Assembly (NCBI RefSeq): GCF_025336485.1
Contig: NZ_JAODAB010000025.1
Coordinates: 29,081-93,080 of the forward strand
DNA: 64,000 nucleotides
Direction: 5' to 3'
From: Pseudomonas citri
GTDB lineage: Bacteria; Pseudomonadota; Gammaproteobacteria; Pseudomonadales; Pseudomonadaceae
The notes under the pieces were generated by a model. It had not been told where the DNA came from. It made no database searches and saw only the letters and a list, made by a program, of their open reading frames with translations. How positions within the stretch are numbered: position 1 is the stretch's first letter; each line of letters starts with the position of its first letter. The translations under genes and the position numbers were made by a program. Below, piece by piece: positions 50,326-59,197 of the stretch.

Positions 50326-52248
50326 ATGCCAACTATTACTCTTCCCGACGGCAGTCAACGTTCCTTCGACCATCCGGTTTCCGTAGCCGAAGTCGCCGCA
50401 TCCATCGGCGCAGGCCTGGCCAAGGCCACCCTGGCCGGCAAGGTCAACGGCAAACTGGTGGACGCTTGCGACGTCATCGACAGCGACGCCACGCTGCAAA
50501 TCATCACGCCCAAGGACGAAGAGGGGCTGGAGATCATTCGCCACTCTTGCGCGCACCTGGTCGGCCATGCGGTCAAGCAGTTGTACCCGAGCGCGAAGAT
50601 GGTCATCGGGCCGGTCATCGATGAAGGTTTCTACTACGACATCGCCTTCGAGCGTCCTTTCACCCCGGACGACATGGCAGCCATCGAGCAGCGCATGCAG
50701 CAGCTGATCGAGAAAGATTACGACGTCATCAAGAAAGTCACCCCGCGCGCCGAAGTCATCGAAGTGTTCAAGGCCCGTGGCGAGGACTACAAGTTGCGTC
50801 TGGTGGAAGACATGCCGGACGAGCAGGCCATGGGCCTGTACTACCACGAAGAATACGTCGATATGTGCCGCGGTCCGCACGTGCCGAACACCCGTTTCCT
50901 GAAGTCCTTCAAGCTGACCAAGCTGTCGGGCGCCTACTGGCGTGGCGACGCCAAGAACGAGCAGTTGCAGCGCGTCTACGGCACCGCCTGGGCCGACAAG
51001 AAGCAATTGGCGGCCTATATCCAGCGCATCGAAGAAGCCGAGAAGCGCGATCATCGCAAGATCGGCAAGCGCCTGGGCCTGTTCCATACCCAGGAAGAAT
51101 CCCCGGGCATGGTGTTCTGGCACCCGAACGGCTGGACGATGTACCAGGTGCTCGAGCAGTACATGCGCCAGGTCCAGCGTGAAAACGGCTATCTCGAGAT
51201 CAAGACGCCGCAAGTGGTCGACCGTAGCCTGTGGGAAAAATCCGGGCACTGGGCCAACTACGCCGACAACATGTTCACCACTCAGTCGGAAAACCGCGAC
51301 TACGCCATCAAGCCAATGAACTGCCCTTGCCACGTGCAGGTGTTCAACCAAGGCCTGAAGAGCTACCGCGAGCTGCCGATGCGCCTGGCCGAGTTCGGTG
51401 CCTGCCACCGTAACGAGCCGTCGGGTGCGTTGCACGGCATCATGCGCGTGCGTGCGTTCACTCAGGACGACGCGCACATTTTCTGCACCGAAGAGCAGAT
51501 GCAGGCCGAATCCGCTGCCTTTATCAAGCTGACCATGGACGTCTACCGCGATTTCGGCTTCACCGAAGTCGAGATGAAGCTGTCCACTCGTCCGGAAAAA
51601 CGCGTCGGTTCCGACGAACTGTGGGATCGCGCCGAAGCTGCATTGGCCGCTGCCCTCGACAGCGCGGGCCTTGCCTACGACCTGCAGCCGGGCGAGGGTG
51701 CCTTCTACGGTCCGAAGATCGAATTCTCGTTGAAAGATTGCTTAGGTCGTGTCTGGCAATGTGGTACCTTGCAGCTCGATTTCAACCTGCCGATCCGTCT
51801 GGGCGCCGAATATGTGTCCGAAGACAACAGCCGCAAGCACCCGGTCATGCTGCACCGTGCGATCCTCGGTTCCTTCGAGCGTTTCGTCGGGATTCTGATC
51901 GAGCACTACGAGGGCGCGTTCCCTGCGTGGCTGGCGCCGACCCAGGCAGTGATCATGAATATCACTGATAAACAGGCAGATTTTGCCGCTGAGGTCGAAA
52001 AAACTCTCAACCAAAGCGGATTTCGTGCCAAGTCTGACTTGAGAAATGAAAAGATCGGCTTTAAAATCCGCGAGCATACCTTGCTCAAGGTTCCCTATCT
52101 TCTGGTTATTGGAGATCGGGAAGTCGAGATGCAGACTGTCGCTGTGCGTACTCGTGAAGGTGCTGACCTGGGCTCGATGCCTGTCGCCCAATTCGCCGAG
52201 TTTCTCGCGCAAGCGGTTTCCCGGCGTGGTCGCCCAGATTCGGAGTAA
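50326..52248 (+). CDS. thrS: Threonyl-tRNA synthetase
   Basis: A 640-residue class II synthetase. A TGS domain (residues 1-60, ITLPDGSQRSFDHPV) and an editing domain with HSCAHLVGHAV come first. The catalytic core follows (motif 2 FGACHRNEPSGALHGI, then RVRAFTQDDAHIFC), and then a C-terminal anticodon-binding domain. The ATG at 50326 has AGGAGAGGAGG upstream. It leads the translation operon thrS-infC-rpmI-rplT-pheST-ihfA. Confidence 0.97.
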   Translation: MPTITLPDGSQRSFDHPVSVAEVAASIGAGLAKATLAGKVNGKLVDACDVIDSDATLQIITPKDEEGLEIIRHSCAHLVGHAVKQLYPSAKMVIGPVIDEGFYYDIAFERPFTPDDMAAIEQRMQQLIEKDYDVIKKVTPRAEVIEVFKARGEDYKLRLVEDMPDEQAMGLYYHEEYVDMCRGPHVPNTRFLKSFKLTKLSGAYWRGDAKNEQLQRVYGTAWADKKQLAAYIQRIEEAEKRDHRKIGKRLGLFHTQEESPGMVFWHPNGWTMYQVLEQYMRQVQRENGYLEIKTPQVVDRSLWEKSGHWANYADNMFTTQSENRDYAIKPMNCPCHVQVFNQGLKSYRELPMRLAEFGACHRNEPSGALHGIMRVRAFTQDDAHIFCTEEQMQAESAAFIKLTMDVYRDFGFTEVEMKLSTRPEKRVGSDELWDRAEAALAAALDSAGLAYDLQPGEGAFYGPKIEFSLKDCLGRVWQCGTLQLDFNLPIRLGAEYVSEDNSRKHPVMLHRAILGSFERFVGILIEHYEGAFPAWLAPTQAVIMNITDKQADFAAEVEKTLNQSGFRAKSDLRNEKIGFKIREHTLLKVPYLLVIGDREVEMQTVAVRTREGADLGSMPVAQFAEFLAQAVSRRGRPDSE

Positions 52249-52250
52249 TT

Positions 52251-52799
52251 ATTATTAAGCGTGATATGAGACAAGATAAACGAGCTGCACCGAAAGCCCC
52301 GATCAACGAGAATATCTCGGCACGCGAGGTTCGGTTAATTGGCGCTGACGGCGAGCAGATTGGCATCGTCTCGATTGATGAAGCGCTTCGAATTGCTGAA
52401 GAAGCCAAGCTTGATCTGGTAGAAATCTCCGCAGACGCAGTCCCACCGGTTTGCCGTGTGATGGACTACGGCAAGTCGATCTTCGAGAAGAAGAAGCAGA
52501 TTGCCGCGGCGAAGAAAAACCAGAAGCAGATTCAGGTAAAAGAAATCAAGTTTCGTCCAGGGACGGAGGAAGGGGATTACCAGGTAAAACTGCGCAACCT
52601 GGTACGTTTCCTGAGTGACGGGGACAGGGCCAAGGTATCCTTGCGATTCCGCGGCCGTGAGATGGCCCACCAGGAGCTGGGGATGGAACTCCTCAAGCGG
52701 GTTGAACAAGACCTGCTCGAGTACGGTTCGGTCGAACAGCATCCTAAGATGGAAGGACGCCAGCTGATCATGGTCATCGCCCCGAAAAAGAAGAAGTAA
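52251..52799 (+). CDS. infC: Translation initiation factor IF-3 (non-ATG start)
   Basis: About 182 residues; the core INENISAREVRLIGADGEQ through IAPKKKK is full-length IF-3. The frame between the thrS stop and the first ATG (52266) begins with three ATT codons at 52248, 52251 and 52254. IF-3 genes use the rare AUU start so that IF-3 represses its own synthesis. GGAG at 52242-52245 fits the starts at 52251 or 52254 best; 52251 is used here. Starting at ATG 52266 would remove basic N-terminal residues (IKRD) and discard the autoregulatory codon. Confidence 0.9.
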   Translation: MIKRDMRQDKRAAPKAPINENISAREVRLIGADGEQIGIVSIDEALRIAEEAKLDLVEISADAVPPVCRVMDYGKSIFEKKKQIAAAKKNQKQIQVKEIKFRPGTEEGDYQVKLRNLVRFLSDGDRAKVSLRFRGREMAHQELGMELLKRVEQDLLEYGSVEQHPKMEGRQLIMVIAPKKKK

Positions 52800-52859
52800 T
52801 CAACAGGGCACGGCAGGCCTTCTGATTATGTTTATCAACTGAATGCGGAGTATCCGAAC

Positions 52860-53054
52860 ATGCCAAAGATGAAAACCAAAAGTGGTGCTGCCAAGCGGTT
52901 TCTGAAAACTGCTAACGGCATCAAGCACAAGCACGCTTTCAAGAGCCACATCCTGACCAAAATGTCGACCAAGCGTAAGCGTCAACTGCGCGGTAGCAGC
53001 TTGCTGCATCCGTCTGACGTGGCAAAAGTCGAGCGCATGCTGCGCCTTCGTTAA
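52860..53054 (+). CDS. rpmI: 50S ribosomal protein L35
   Basis: A 64-residue, Lys/Arg-rich L35: PKMKTKSGAAKRFLKTANG and HILTKMSTKRKRQLRG. It lies between infC and rplT as in most bacteria; GGAG lies upstream of the ATG. Confidence 0.97.
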   Translation: MPKMKTKSGAAKRFLKTANGIKHKHAFKSHILTKMSTKRKRQLRGSSLLHPSDVAKVERMLRLR

Positions 53055-53084
53055 TTTTTGGATCAAGAATAGAGGAAGTAACTC

Positions 53085-53441
53085 ATGGCTCGTGTAAAGC
53101 GTGGCGTCATTGCCCGTAAGCGTCACAAGAAAATTATGAAACTTGCTAAAGGCTACTACGGTGCGCGTTCCCGCGTATTCCGTGTTGCCAAGCAAGCCGT
53201 AATCAAGGCAGGCCAATACGCCTACCGTGACCGTCGTCAGAAAAAACGTCAGTTCCGCGCTCTGTGGATCGCTCGTATCAACGCTGGTGCTCGTACCAAC
53301 GGTCTGTCCTACAGCCGTTTGATCGCTGGCCTGAAAAAGGCGTCCATCGAGATCGACCGTAAGGTTCTGGCTGATCTGGCAGTGAACGAAAAAGCGGCGT
53401 TTGCTGCGATTGTCGAGAAAGCTAAAGCCACCTTGGCTTAA
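53085..53441 (+). CDS. rplT: 50S ribosomal protein L20
   Basis: A 118-residue L20: ARVKRGVIARKRHKKIMK, GYYGARSRVFRVAKQAV, LWIARINAGAR. It binds 23S rRNA early in assembly and in E. coli represses rpmI-rplT translation. It is 30 bases after rpmI and ends 109 bases before pheS, with a strong hairpin between. Confidence 0.97.
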   Translation: MARVKRGVIARKRHKKIMKLAKGYYGARSRVFRVAKQAVIKAGQYAYRDRRQKKRQFRALWIARINAGARTNGLSYSRLIAGLKKASIEIDRKVLADLAVNEKAAFAAIVEKAKATLA

Positions 53442-53498
53442 GTACCCCCGGCAGTCACCGGGGTCCACCTCTGTGGGCCCAGGTGTTAAACGTCATGA

Positions 53499-53530
53499 AT
53501 AGGGGAAGAGCCTTAAAGCTCTTCCCCTAT
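53499..53530 (+). terminator. Hairpin between rplT and pheS (possible attenuator)
   Basis: A perfect 13-base stem (ataggggaagagc / gctcttcccctat) with loop cttaaa is followed by ttcg and not by a long T run. It could end part of the rplT transcripts or act as a pheST attenuator. A short frame from ATG 53495 crosses it. Confidence 0.7.
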
Positions 53531-53550
53531 TTCGTATCTGGAGTCTGTAC

Positions 53551-54567
53551 ATGGAAAACCTGGATGCGCTGGTCTCTCAAGCACTAGAGGCTGTGCAAAG
53601 CGCTGAAGATATCAATGCCCTGGAGCAAATCCGGGTTCACTACCTCGGCAAGAAAGGCGAGTTGACCCAGGTGATGAAGACCCTGGGGAACCTGCCGGCA
53701 GAAGAGCGTCCGCAAGTCGGCGCGCTGATCAACGTTGCCAAGGAACGTGTCACAGAGGTCCTTAATGCGCGCAAGGCGTCGTTCGAGGAGGCGGACCTGG
53801 CTGCCAAGCTCGCTGCCGAGTCCATTGACGTGACCCTGCCTGGCCGTGGCCAGACTTCCGGCGGCCTGCATCCGGTAACCCGGACCCTGGAACGCATCGA
53901 GCAGTTCTTCACCCGCATCGGCTACGGCATCGCCGAAGGCCCCGAGGTCGAAGACGACTATCACAACTTCGAAGCACTCAACATCCCAGGCCATCACCCG
54001 GCCCGGTCGATGCATGACACCTTCTATTTCAATGCCAACATGCTGTTGCGTACCCATACCTCGCCGGTACAGGTCCGCACCATGGAGTCGAAACGACCGC
54101 CGATCCGCATCGTCTGCCCAGGCCGTGTGTACCGTAGCGACTCGGATATCACCCACTCGCCGATGTTCCACCAGGTCGAAGGCCTGCTGGTCGATCGCGA
54201 CATCAATTTCGCCGACCTCAAAGGCACGATCGAAGAATTCCTGCGGGTGTTCTTCGAGAAAGAGCTGGCCGTGCGTTTCCGCCCTTCGTACTTCCCGTTC
54301 ACCGAACCTTCCGCTGAAGTCGATATGGAATGCGTGATGTGCAGCGGTAAAGGCTGCCGTGTCTGCAAGCAGACCGGCTGGCTGGAAGTCATGGGTTGCG
54401 GCATGGTTCATCCGAACGTGCTGCGCATGTCCGGGATCGATCCGGAAGAATTCTCGGGCTTTGCCTTCGGCATGGGCGTCGAGCGCCTTGCCATGCTGCG
54501 TTACGGTGTGAATGACTTGCGCCTGTTCTTCGACAACGACTTGCGGTTCCTTGCGCAATTTCGCTAG
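53551..54567 (+). CDS. pheS: Phenylalanyl-tRNA synthetase alpha subunit
   Basis: A 338-residue class II subunit. A coiled-coil N-terminus (residues 1-85) precedes the catalytic domain with HPVTRTLERIEQFFTRIGY, motif 2 RVYRSDSDITHSPMFHQVEG and motif 3 GFAFGMGVERLAMLRYGV. It forms the alpha2-beta2 enzyme with PheT. pheT follows after 27 bases. Confidence 0.97.
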   Translation: MENLDALVSQALEAVQSAEDINALEQIRVHYLGKKGELTQVMKTLGNLPAEERPQVGALINVAKERVTEVLNARKASFEEADLAAKLAAESIDVTLPGRGQTSGGLHPVTRTLERIEQFFTRIGYGIAEGPEVEDDYHNFEALNIPGHHPARSMHDTFYFNANMLLRTHTSPVQVRTMESKRPPIRIVCPGRVYRSDSDITHSPMFHQVEGLLVDRDINFADLKGTIEEFLRVFFEKELAVRFRPSYFPFTEPSAEVDMECVMCSGKGCRVCKQTGWLEVMGCGMVHPNVLRMSGIDPEEFSGFAFGMGVERLAMLRYGVNDLRLFFDNDLRFLAQFR

Positions 54568-54594
54568 CCGTCACGAACTTATTAGGAGAACAGG

Positions 54595-56973
54595 ATGAAA
54601 TTCAGTGAACAATGGCTGCGCGGCTGGGTAAGCCCGCAGGTAAGTCAGGACGAGCTGGTTGCTCGCCTGTCGATGGCTGGCCTCGAGGTCGATAGCGTGA
54701 CGCCGGCTGCCGGCGAGTTCAGCGGTGTGGTGGTGGGCGAGGTGCTGAGCACCGAGCAGCACCCGGACGCTGACAAGCTGCGGGTTTGCCAGGTCAGCAA
54801 CGGCGCAGAGACTTTTCAGGTGGTGTGCGGCGCGCCAAACGTGCGTCCGGGCCTGAAAATTCCGTTTGCCATGATCGGTGCCGAACTGCCGGGCGACTTC
54901 AAGATCAAGAAGGCCAAGCTGCGCGGCGTCGAGTCCAATGGCATGTTGTGCTCCCAGGCTGAGCTGCAGATTGGTGAAGGCAATGATGGCCTGATGGAGC
55001 TGCCGGCTGATGCCCCGGTGGGCCAGGACATCCGTGCATACCTGGGCCTGGACGATGCAAGCATTGAGGTCGACCTGACCCCGAACCGGGGAGACTGCTT
55101 GTCCCTGGCTGGCCTGGCTCGTGAAGTCGGCGCCCTGTACGACGTCCCGGTGACACGCCCTGCGGTCGCGTCCGTTGCGGCCGTGCACGACGAAGTGCGT
55201 TCGGTTGAGGTCCTGGCGCCAGCCGCTTGCCCGCGTTACCTGGGTCGCGTGATCCGTAACGTCGACCTGTCGAAACCGACCCCGCTGTGGATGGTCGAGC
55301 GCCTGCGTCGCGCCGACGTGCGCAGCATCGACGCTGCCGTCGACATCACCAACTACGTGATGCTGGAGTTGGGTCAGCCGCTGCACGCGTTCGACCTTGC
55401 CGAAATCAATGGTGGCATTCGCGTACGCATGGCCGAGGAAGGCGAGAAGCTGGTCTTGCTTGACGGCCAGGAAGTGACCCTGCGCAGCGATACGCTGGTG
55501 ATTGCCGACCATTCCCGAGCCTTGGCGATTGCCGGCGTGATGGGTGGCGAGCACAGTGGTGTTTCTGCCACGACTCGCGATGTATTCCTGGAAAGCGCGT
55601 TCTTCGACCAGATCGCGGTAGCCGGCAAGGCCCGCTCCTATGGCCTGCACACCGATGCCTCGCACCGTTACGAGCGTGGCGTGGACTGGCAACTGGCCCG
55701 TGAAGCCATGGAGCGCGCCACTGGCCTGCTGCTGGACATCACCGGTGGCGAAGCCGGTCCGATCATCGAGACTGCCAGCGAACAGCACCTGCCCAAGGTT
55801 GCCCCGATCACCCTGCGTACCCAGCGCATCACCCAGATGCTGGGCATGGAAATGGACCCGGCCGAAGTCGAGCGTCTGCTGAGCGCCCTGGGCCTGAATA
55901 TCCGTGCTGATGGGGCGGGGCAACGGCGCGTCGAAGTGCCAAGCCATCGCTTCGATATCAGCCTGGAAGTCGACCTGATCGAAGAGCTGGCCCGACTGTA
56001 TGGCTACAACCGCCTGCCGGTTCGCTACCCGCAAGCACGCCTGGCGCCGCAGGCCAAGGCTGAAGCGCGCAGTGATCTGCCGGAACTGCGTCGCCTGTTG
56101 GTCGCCCGCGGCTATCAGGAGGCGATCACCTACAGCTTCATCGATCCGCGGCAGTTCGAACTGTTCAACCCAGGTGTCGAGCCGTTGTTGCTGGCTAACC
56201 CGATTTCTAACGACATGGCCGCCATGCGCTCGTCCTTGTGGCCGGGCCTGGTCAAGGTGCTCCAGCACAACCTGAACCGTCAGCAGGACCGCGTGCGCCT
56301 GTTCGAAAGCGGCCTGCGCTTTGTCGGTCAGTTGGATGGTCTGAAGCAGGAGCCAATGCTGGCCGGTGTCGTCTGCGGCAGCCGCCTGCCGGAAGGCTGG
56401 GCGCAAGGTCGCGACGGCGTGGACTTCTTCGACGTCAAGGCCGATGTGGAAGCGGTGCTGGGTTTTGCCGGCGCGCTTGGAGCATTCACCTTCGTGTCGG
56501 GTAAGCATCCGGCGCTGCACCCAGGGCAGACCGCGCGTATCGAACGGGAAGGGCGCGAAGTCGGTTATGTCGGTGCGATTCACCCTGAACTGGCGAAAAC
56601 CCTGGGCCTCGATCGTCCAGTCTTCGTTTTCGAGCTGGTCCTGGGCGAAGTGGCCCAAGGAAAAATGCCAAAATTCCAGGAGTTGTCGCGCTTTCCTGAA
56701 GTGCGTCGTGACCTTGCGCTGCTGGCCGACCGCGACGTTGCTTCCAGCGCCGTGCTGGACGTAATCCGTGAAAATGCAGGTGAATGGCTGACGGACCTCA
56801 GGCTATTTGACGTGTATCAGGGTAAAGGCATTGATCCGCATAGAAAAAGCCTTGCAGTCGGCTTGACCTGGCAGCATCCATCGCGCACTCTTAATGACGA
56901 TGAGGTGAATACCGCAACGCAAAACATCCTCACCTCGCTCGAAACCAGGTTGAACGCCACGTTAAGGAAGTGA
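54595..56973 (+). CDS. pheT: Phenylalanyl-tRNA synthetase beta subunit
   Basis: A 792-residue subunit: EMAP-II/tRNA-binding domain (about 40-150, EVLSTEQHPDADKLRVCQV), B3/B4 editing domain (210-390, with HAFDLAEINGGI and GVMGGEHSG), B5 domain (about 400-475), catalytic-like domain and C-terminal FDX-ACB domain (KFQELSRFPEVRRDLALL). GGAGAA lies upstream of the ATG. It ends three bases before ihfA. Confidence 0.97.
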   Translation: MKFSEQWLRGWVSPQVSQDELVARLSMAGLEVDSVTPAAGEFSGVVVGEVLSTEQHPDADKLRVCQVSNGAETFQVVCGAPNVRPGLKIPFAMIGAELPGDFKIKKAKLRGVESNGMLCSQAELQIGEGNDGLMELPADAPVGQDIRAYLGLDDASIEVDLTPNRGDCLSLAGLAREVGALYDVPVTRPAVASVAAVHDEVRSVEVLAPAACPRYLGRVIRNVDLSKPTPLWMVERLRRADVRSIDAAVDITNYVMLELGQPLHAFDLAEINGGIRVRMAEEGEKLVLLDGQEVTLRSDTLVIADHSRALAIAGVMGGEHSGVSATTRDVFLESAFFDQIAVAGKARSYGLHTDASHRYERGVDWQLAREAMERATGLLLDITGGEAGPIIETASEQHLPKVAPITLRTQRITQMLGMEMDPAEVERLLSALGLNIRADGAGQRRVEVPSHRFDISLEVDLIEELARLYGYNRLPVRYPQARLAPQAKAEARSDLPELRRLLVARGYQEAITYSFIDPRQFELFNPGVEPLLLANPISNDMAAMRSSLWPGLVKVLQHNLNRQQDRVRLFESGLRFVGQLDGLKQEPMLAGVVCGSRLPEGWAQGRDGVDFFDVKADVEAVLGFAGALGAFTFVSGKHPALHPGQTARIEREGREVGYVGAIHPELAKTLGLDRPVFVFELVLGEVAQGKMPKFQELSRFPEVRRDLALLADRDVASSAVLDVIRENAGEWLTDLRLFDVYQGKGIDPHRKSLAVGLTWQHPSRTLNDDEVNTATQNILTSLETRLNATLRK

Positions 56974-56976
56974 CGT

Positions 56977-57279
56977 ATGGGGGCTCTGACGAAAGCTGAG
57001 ATGGCGGAACGTCTGTATGAGGAGCTGGGCCTGAACAAACGGGAGGCCAAAGAATTGGTCGAACTGTTTTTCGAAGAAATCAGGCACGCTCTCGAAGACA
57101 ACGAGCAGGTCAAATTGTCCGGTTTCGGCAATTTCGACCTTCGGGACAAACGCCAGCGGCCTGGCCGCAACCCGAAAACGGGTGAAGAAATCCCGATCAC
57201 GGCTCGCCGTGTGGTCACCTTTCGTCCAGGGCAGAAGTTGAAGGCTCGAGTTGAGGCTTATGCTGGAACCAAGTCATAA
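56977..57279 (+). CDS. ihfA: Integration host factor alpha subunit
   Basis: A 100-residue HU/IHF-family protein: ALTKAEMAERLYEELGLN, KLSGFGNFDLRDKRQRPGRN (beta arm with GRNPKTGEEIPI). With IHF-beta it bends DNA at sites such as the one upstream of hcp. Downstream of pheT is its usual place. Its end overlaps the next gene by 20 bases. Confidence 0.97.
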   Translation: MGALTKAEMAERLYEELGLNKREAKELVELFFEEIRHALEDNEQVKLSGFGNFDLRDKRQRPGRNPKTGEEIPITARRVVTFRPGQKLKARVEAYAGTKS

Positions 57280-57616
57280 CGACGAACTACCCGTCATCCC
57301 GGGCAAACGCTACTTCACCATTGGTGAAGTCAGCGAGCTGTGTGCGGTAAAACCACACGTGCTGCGCTACTGGGAGCAGGAGTTTCCTCAACTCAACCCG
57401 GTCAAGCGCCGCGGAAACCGCCGGTACTATCAACGACAAGACGTGTTGATGATCCGGCAGATCCGCGCGCTGCTGTACGATCAGGGGTTCACCATCGGCG
57501 GAGCGCGCCTGCGCCTCTCCGGTGATGAGGCCAAGGACGATACAACCCAGTACAAGCAAATGATCCGCCAGATGATCGCCGAGCTTGAAGATGTGCTGTT
57601 GGTGCTCAGGAAATAA
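57260..57616 (+). CDS. MerR-family transcriptional regulator
   Basis: A 118-residue MerR-type protein. The helix-turn-helix is YFTIGEVSELCAVKPHVLRY and the following signature WEQEFPQLNPVKRRGNRRYY. A short dimerisation helix (TTQYKQMIRQMIAELEDVL) follows, with no effector domain. ATG at 57260 overlaps ihfA by 20 bases; a TTG at 57251 is also in frame. It is a conserved last protein gene of this operon in pseudomonads; targets are not known. Confidence 0.9.
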   Translation: MLEPSHNDELPVIPGKRYFTIGEVSELCAVKPHVLRYWEQEFPQLNPVKRRGNRRYYQRQDVLMIRQIRALLYDQGFTIGGARLRLSGDEAKDDTTQYKQMIRQMIAELEDVLLVLRK

Positions 57617-57705
57617 TTTCTGCTTTTAAATACTTCCAGTTTTCAAAAGCTTGCGTTATATTCCTCAGCGTTCCGTTGAGAAGCGGAACAAGATTCACGC
57701 CTAGT

Positions 57706-57782
57706 CGGGGCGTAGCGCAGTCCGGTAGCGCACTAGCATGGGGTGCTAGGGGTCGAGTGTTCGAATCACTCCGTCCCGACCA
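57706..57782 (+). tRNA. tRNA-Pro (anticodon GGG)
   Basis: A 77-base tRNA with encoded CCA. The acceptor stem pairs CGGGGCG with CGTCCCG. The anticodon arm ctagc-atggggt-gctag puts GGG at 57740-57742. The TPsiC loop reads ttcgaat. It reads proline codons CCC/CCU. It lies 89 bases after the MerR-type gene. Confidence 0.96.
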
Positions 57783-57795
57783 TATTTTTCAAGAG

Positions 57796-57827
57796 ATCCA
57801 GTCACTTAGCGGTGACTGGATTTTTTT
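57796..57827 (+). terminator. Terminator of tRNA-Pro
   Basis: A 10-base stem (atccagtcac / gtgactggat) with loop ttagcg runs into seven T. Confidence 0.93.
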
Positions 57828-58227
57828 ATGGGTTACCGTTTTTCCGCGGTGCTGATTTTTGCCCCGCTTTTTGCCCCACCGAGAATTTTTCTAAATTTTG
57901 GCGTGTGCTGTTTGGCACAACCGTATGAGCTGTTGAGAGCCGCTCAGGAACCTTAACCTAATCGGTTGAGGGGCTAGGTGAGTCACCTGGGGAAAGAAAA
58001 GACTTGGATCTCAAGCGCGTACTTTCCTGTCGTAGTAGAAACCGCGGCCGACTTTTTCAACCGAATAGGCCAAGAGCAGCCCTTCAGGCAATGTTGGAAA
58101 TGGCCTGAAAAAGCTGTGGGACCCAGGGAGTCGAATGGTGGTCGCAGCGGTCCAACACCTGCCGGCCAACGGGCACAAGGTGCTCAAAGTATCACCTGCG
58201 GACCACCATTGCTTTTGGGAGAGCCAA
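57828..58227. other. Gene-free stretch after tRNA-Pro, possible integrase tail
   Basis: No intact gene is seen. The repeated gccccgctttttgcccc near 57860-57881, read on the minus strand, gives an open tail GAKSGAKISTAEKR and a stop. This is the kind of tail seen on tRNA-associated phage integrases, but no further integrase sequence is open upstream. If it is a relic, it marks an old insertion at the tRNA end. Confidence 0.3.
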
Positions 58228-58851
58228 TTGTCAGCTGTCTTTTTGCGTCATGTTTTCCGCTTGGCGATACTGCTCTTTTCCATTGGCACTTCGTCCGCTG
58301 TTTTCGCCTGCGCCGCAGGACAGTCCCAAGTCTGCATGGTCGCTTGTTTTTGTGCTCCAGATTCCGAAGGGGAAATTGGGACGATTTTCAAAAACATGAA
58401 CCAAATGGCGGCCTCCGGATTACAGGGGTGGATTGAGAGTTCGCGCAACACTGCAGCAACCGGCGGTGTTCGGACAATCCCGCTGAATATCCGAGCCCAA
58501 CTCGAACCCTTCTACGACATTCAGGTGCTCGATTCAGCCCGCTATAAGGTAGGCGATGACGGGGAGCTAAACGCCGCGAACACAATGCTGCAGAATCCCG
58601 ATGTAACTGCTGTCACCCTCATGGACATCATCGTTTTTCGGAGTCCCGATGATGCACTTAACAATGTCGCGTTGTGGGCGCATGAGCTCAAGCACGTGCA
58701 GCAGTACCTGCAATGGGGCGTTCGCGAGTTTGCCAGCCGCTATACCCGAGACTACACAGCCGTCGAGGCGCCTGCTTACGCGATTCAAACTCAGGTAGCC
58801 AGAGAGCTAAGAGTCAGCGAGGCGCAGCCAAAACCTCATCGAACGCCTTGA
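58228..58851 (+). CDS. Exported HExxH protein of unknown function
   Basis: About 207 residues from TTG 58228, which has GGAG six bases upstream and gives a signal (FLRHVFRLAILLFSIGTSSAVFA). An ATG at 58135 is in frame but puts 31 non-signal residues first. The mature protein has a cysteine-rich start (ACAAGQSQVCMVACFC) and then ADELNAANTM-like ELNAANTMLQNPDVTAVTL. The zinc-type motif HELKHVQQYLQWGV follows, with a Glu in VEAPAY. The HExxH with a VQQY tail resembles DUF4157/eCIS-core domains. Metal binding and peptidase activity are inferred only. It lies alone in the AT-rich block after tRNA-Pro. Confidence 0.65.
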   Translation: MSAVFLRHVFRLAILLFSIGTSSAVFACAAGQSQVCMVACFCAPDSEGEIGTIFKNMNQMAASGLQGWIESSRNTAATGGVRTIPLNIRAQLEPFYDIQVLDSARYKVGDDGELNAANTMLQNPDVTAVTLMDIIVFRSPDDALNNVALWAHELKHVQQYLQWGVREFASRYTRDYTAVEAPAYAIQTQVARELRVSEAQPKPHRTP

Positions 58852-59023
58852 ATTCAAAGGGCCAGGCCTAATCGGGTAATCATGGGTGAGTGACTTGAAA
58901 TGACCCAGGCTGTGTGAAAACGCACTGAAGACGTCGAAAACTGAGAGTTGCGTGCGTTGCCTGCGAAAGCAGCAGACTGAAGCGTGAATTACCCAAGTCA
59001 GCTACATAGATTTCCGTAATGCC

Positions 59024-59049
59024 GTTTGGGCCGCCTCAGCGGCCCAAAC
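59024..59049. terminator. Strong hairpin between convergent genes
   Basis: A perfect 11-base stem (gtttgggccgc / gcggcccaaac) with loop ctca lies in the gap 58852-59197. No T run follows on either strand, so its role as terminator is uncertain. Nothing else is seen in the gap. Confidence 0.5.
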
Positions 59050-59197
59050 AGCCTGTGATGACACGTGGGGTGGTGACATCATGGCAGTCGCTTGTACTCA
59101 TATCGGTGCCACCGTTGCTCCACGACATTCGGTAGTGCACTCGTATCATTCGGTTGAATTGGCCGACATCTGGAAAGTTCGCGGATACTCTCTGCTG

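Noticed and set aside
52800..53468. A 222-codon minus-strand frame
   Set aside because: Antisense to rpmI and rplT.
57828..57960. A full phage integrase gene after tRNA-Pro
   Set aside because: Only a short tail-like frame is open; the upstream reading is not integrase-like, so it is noted only as a possible relic.
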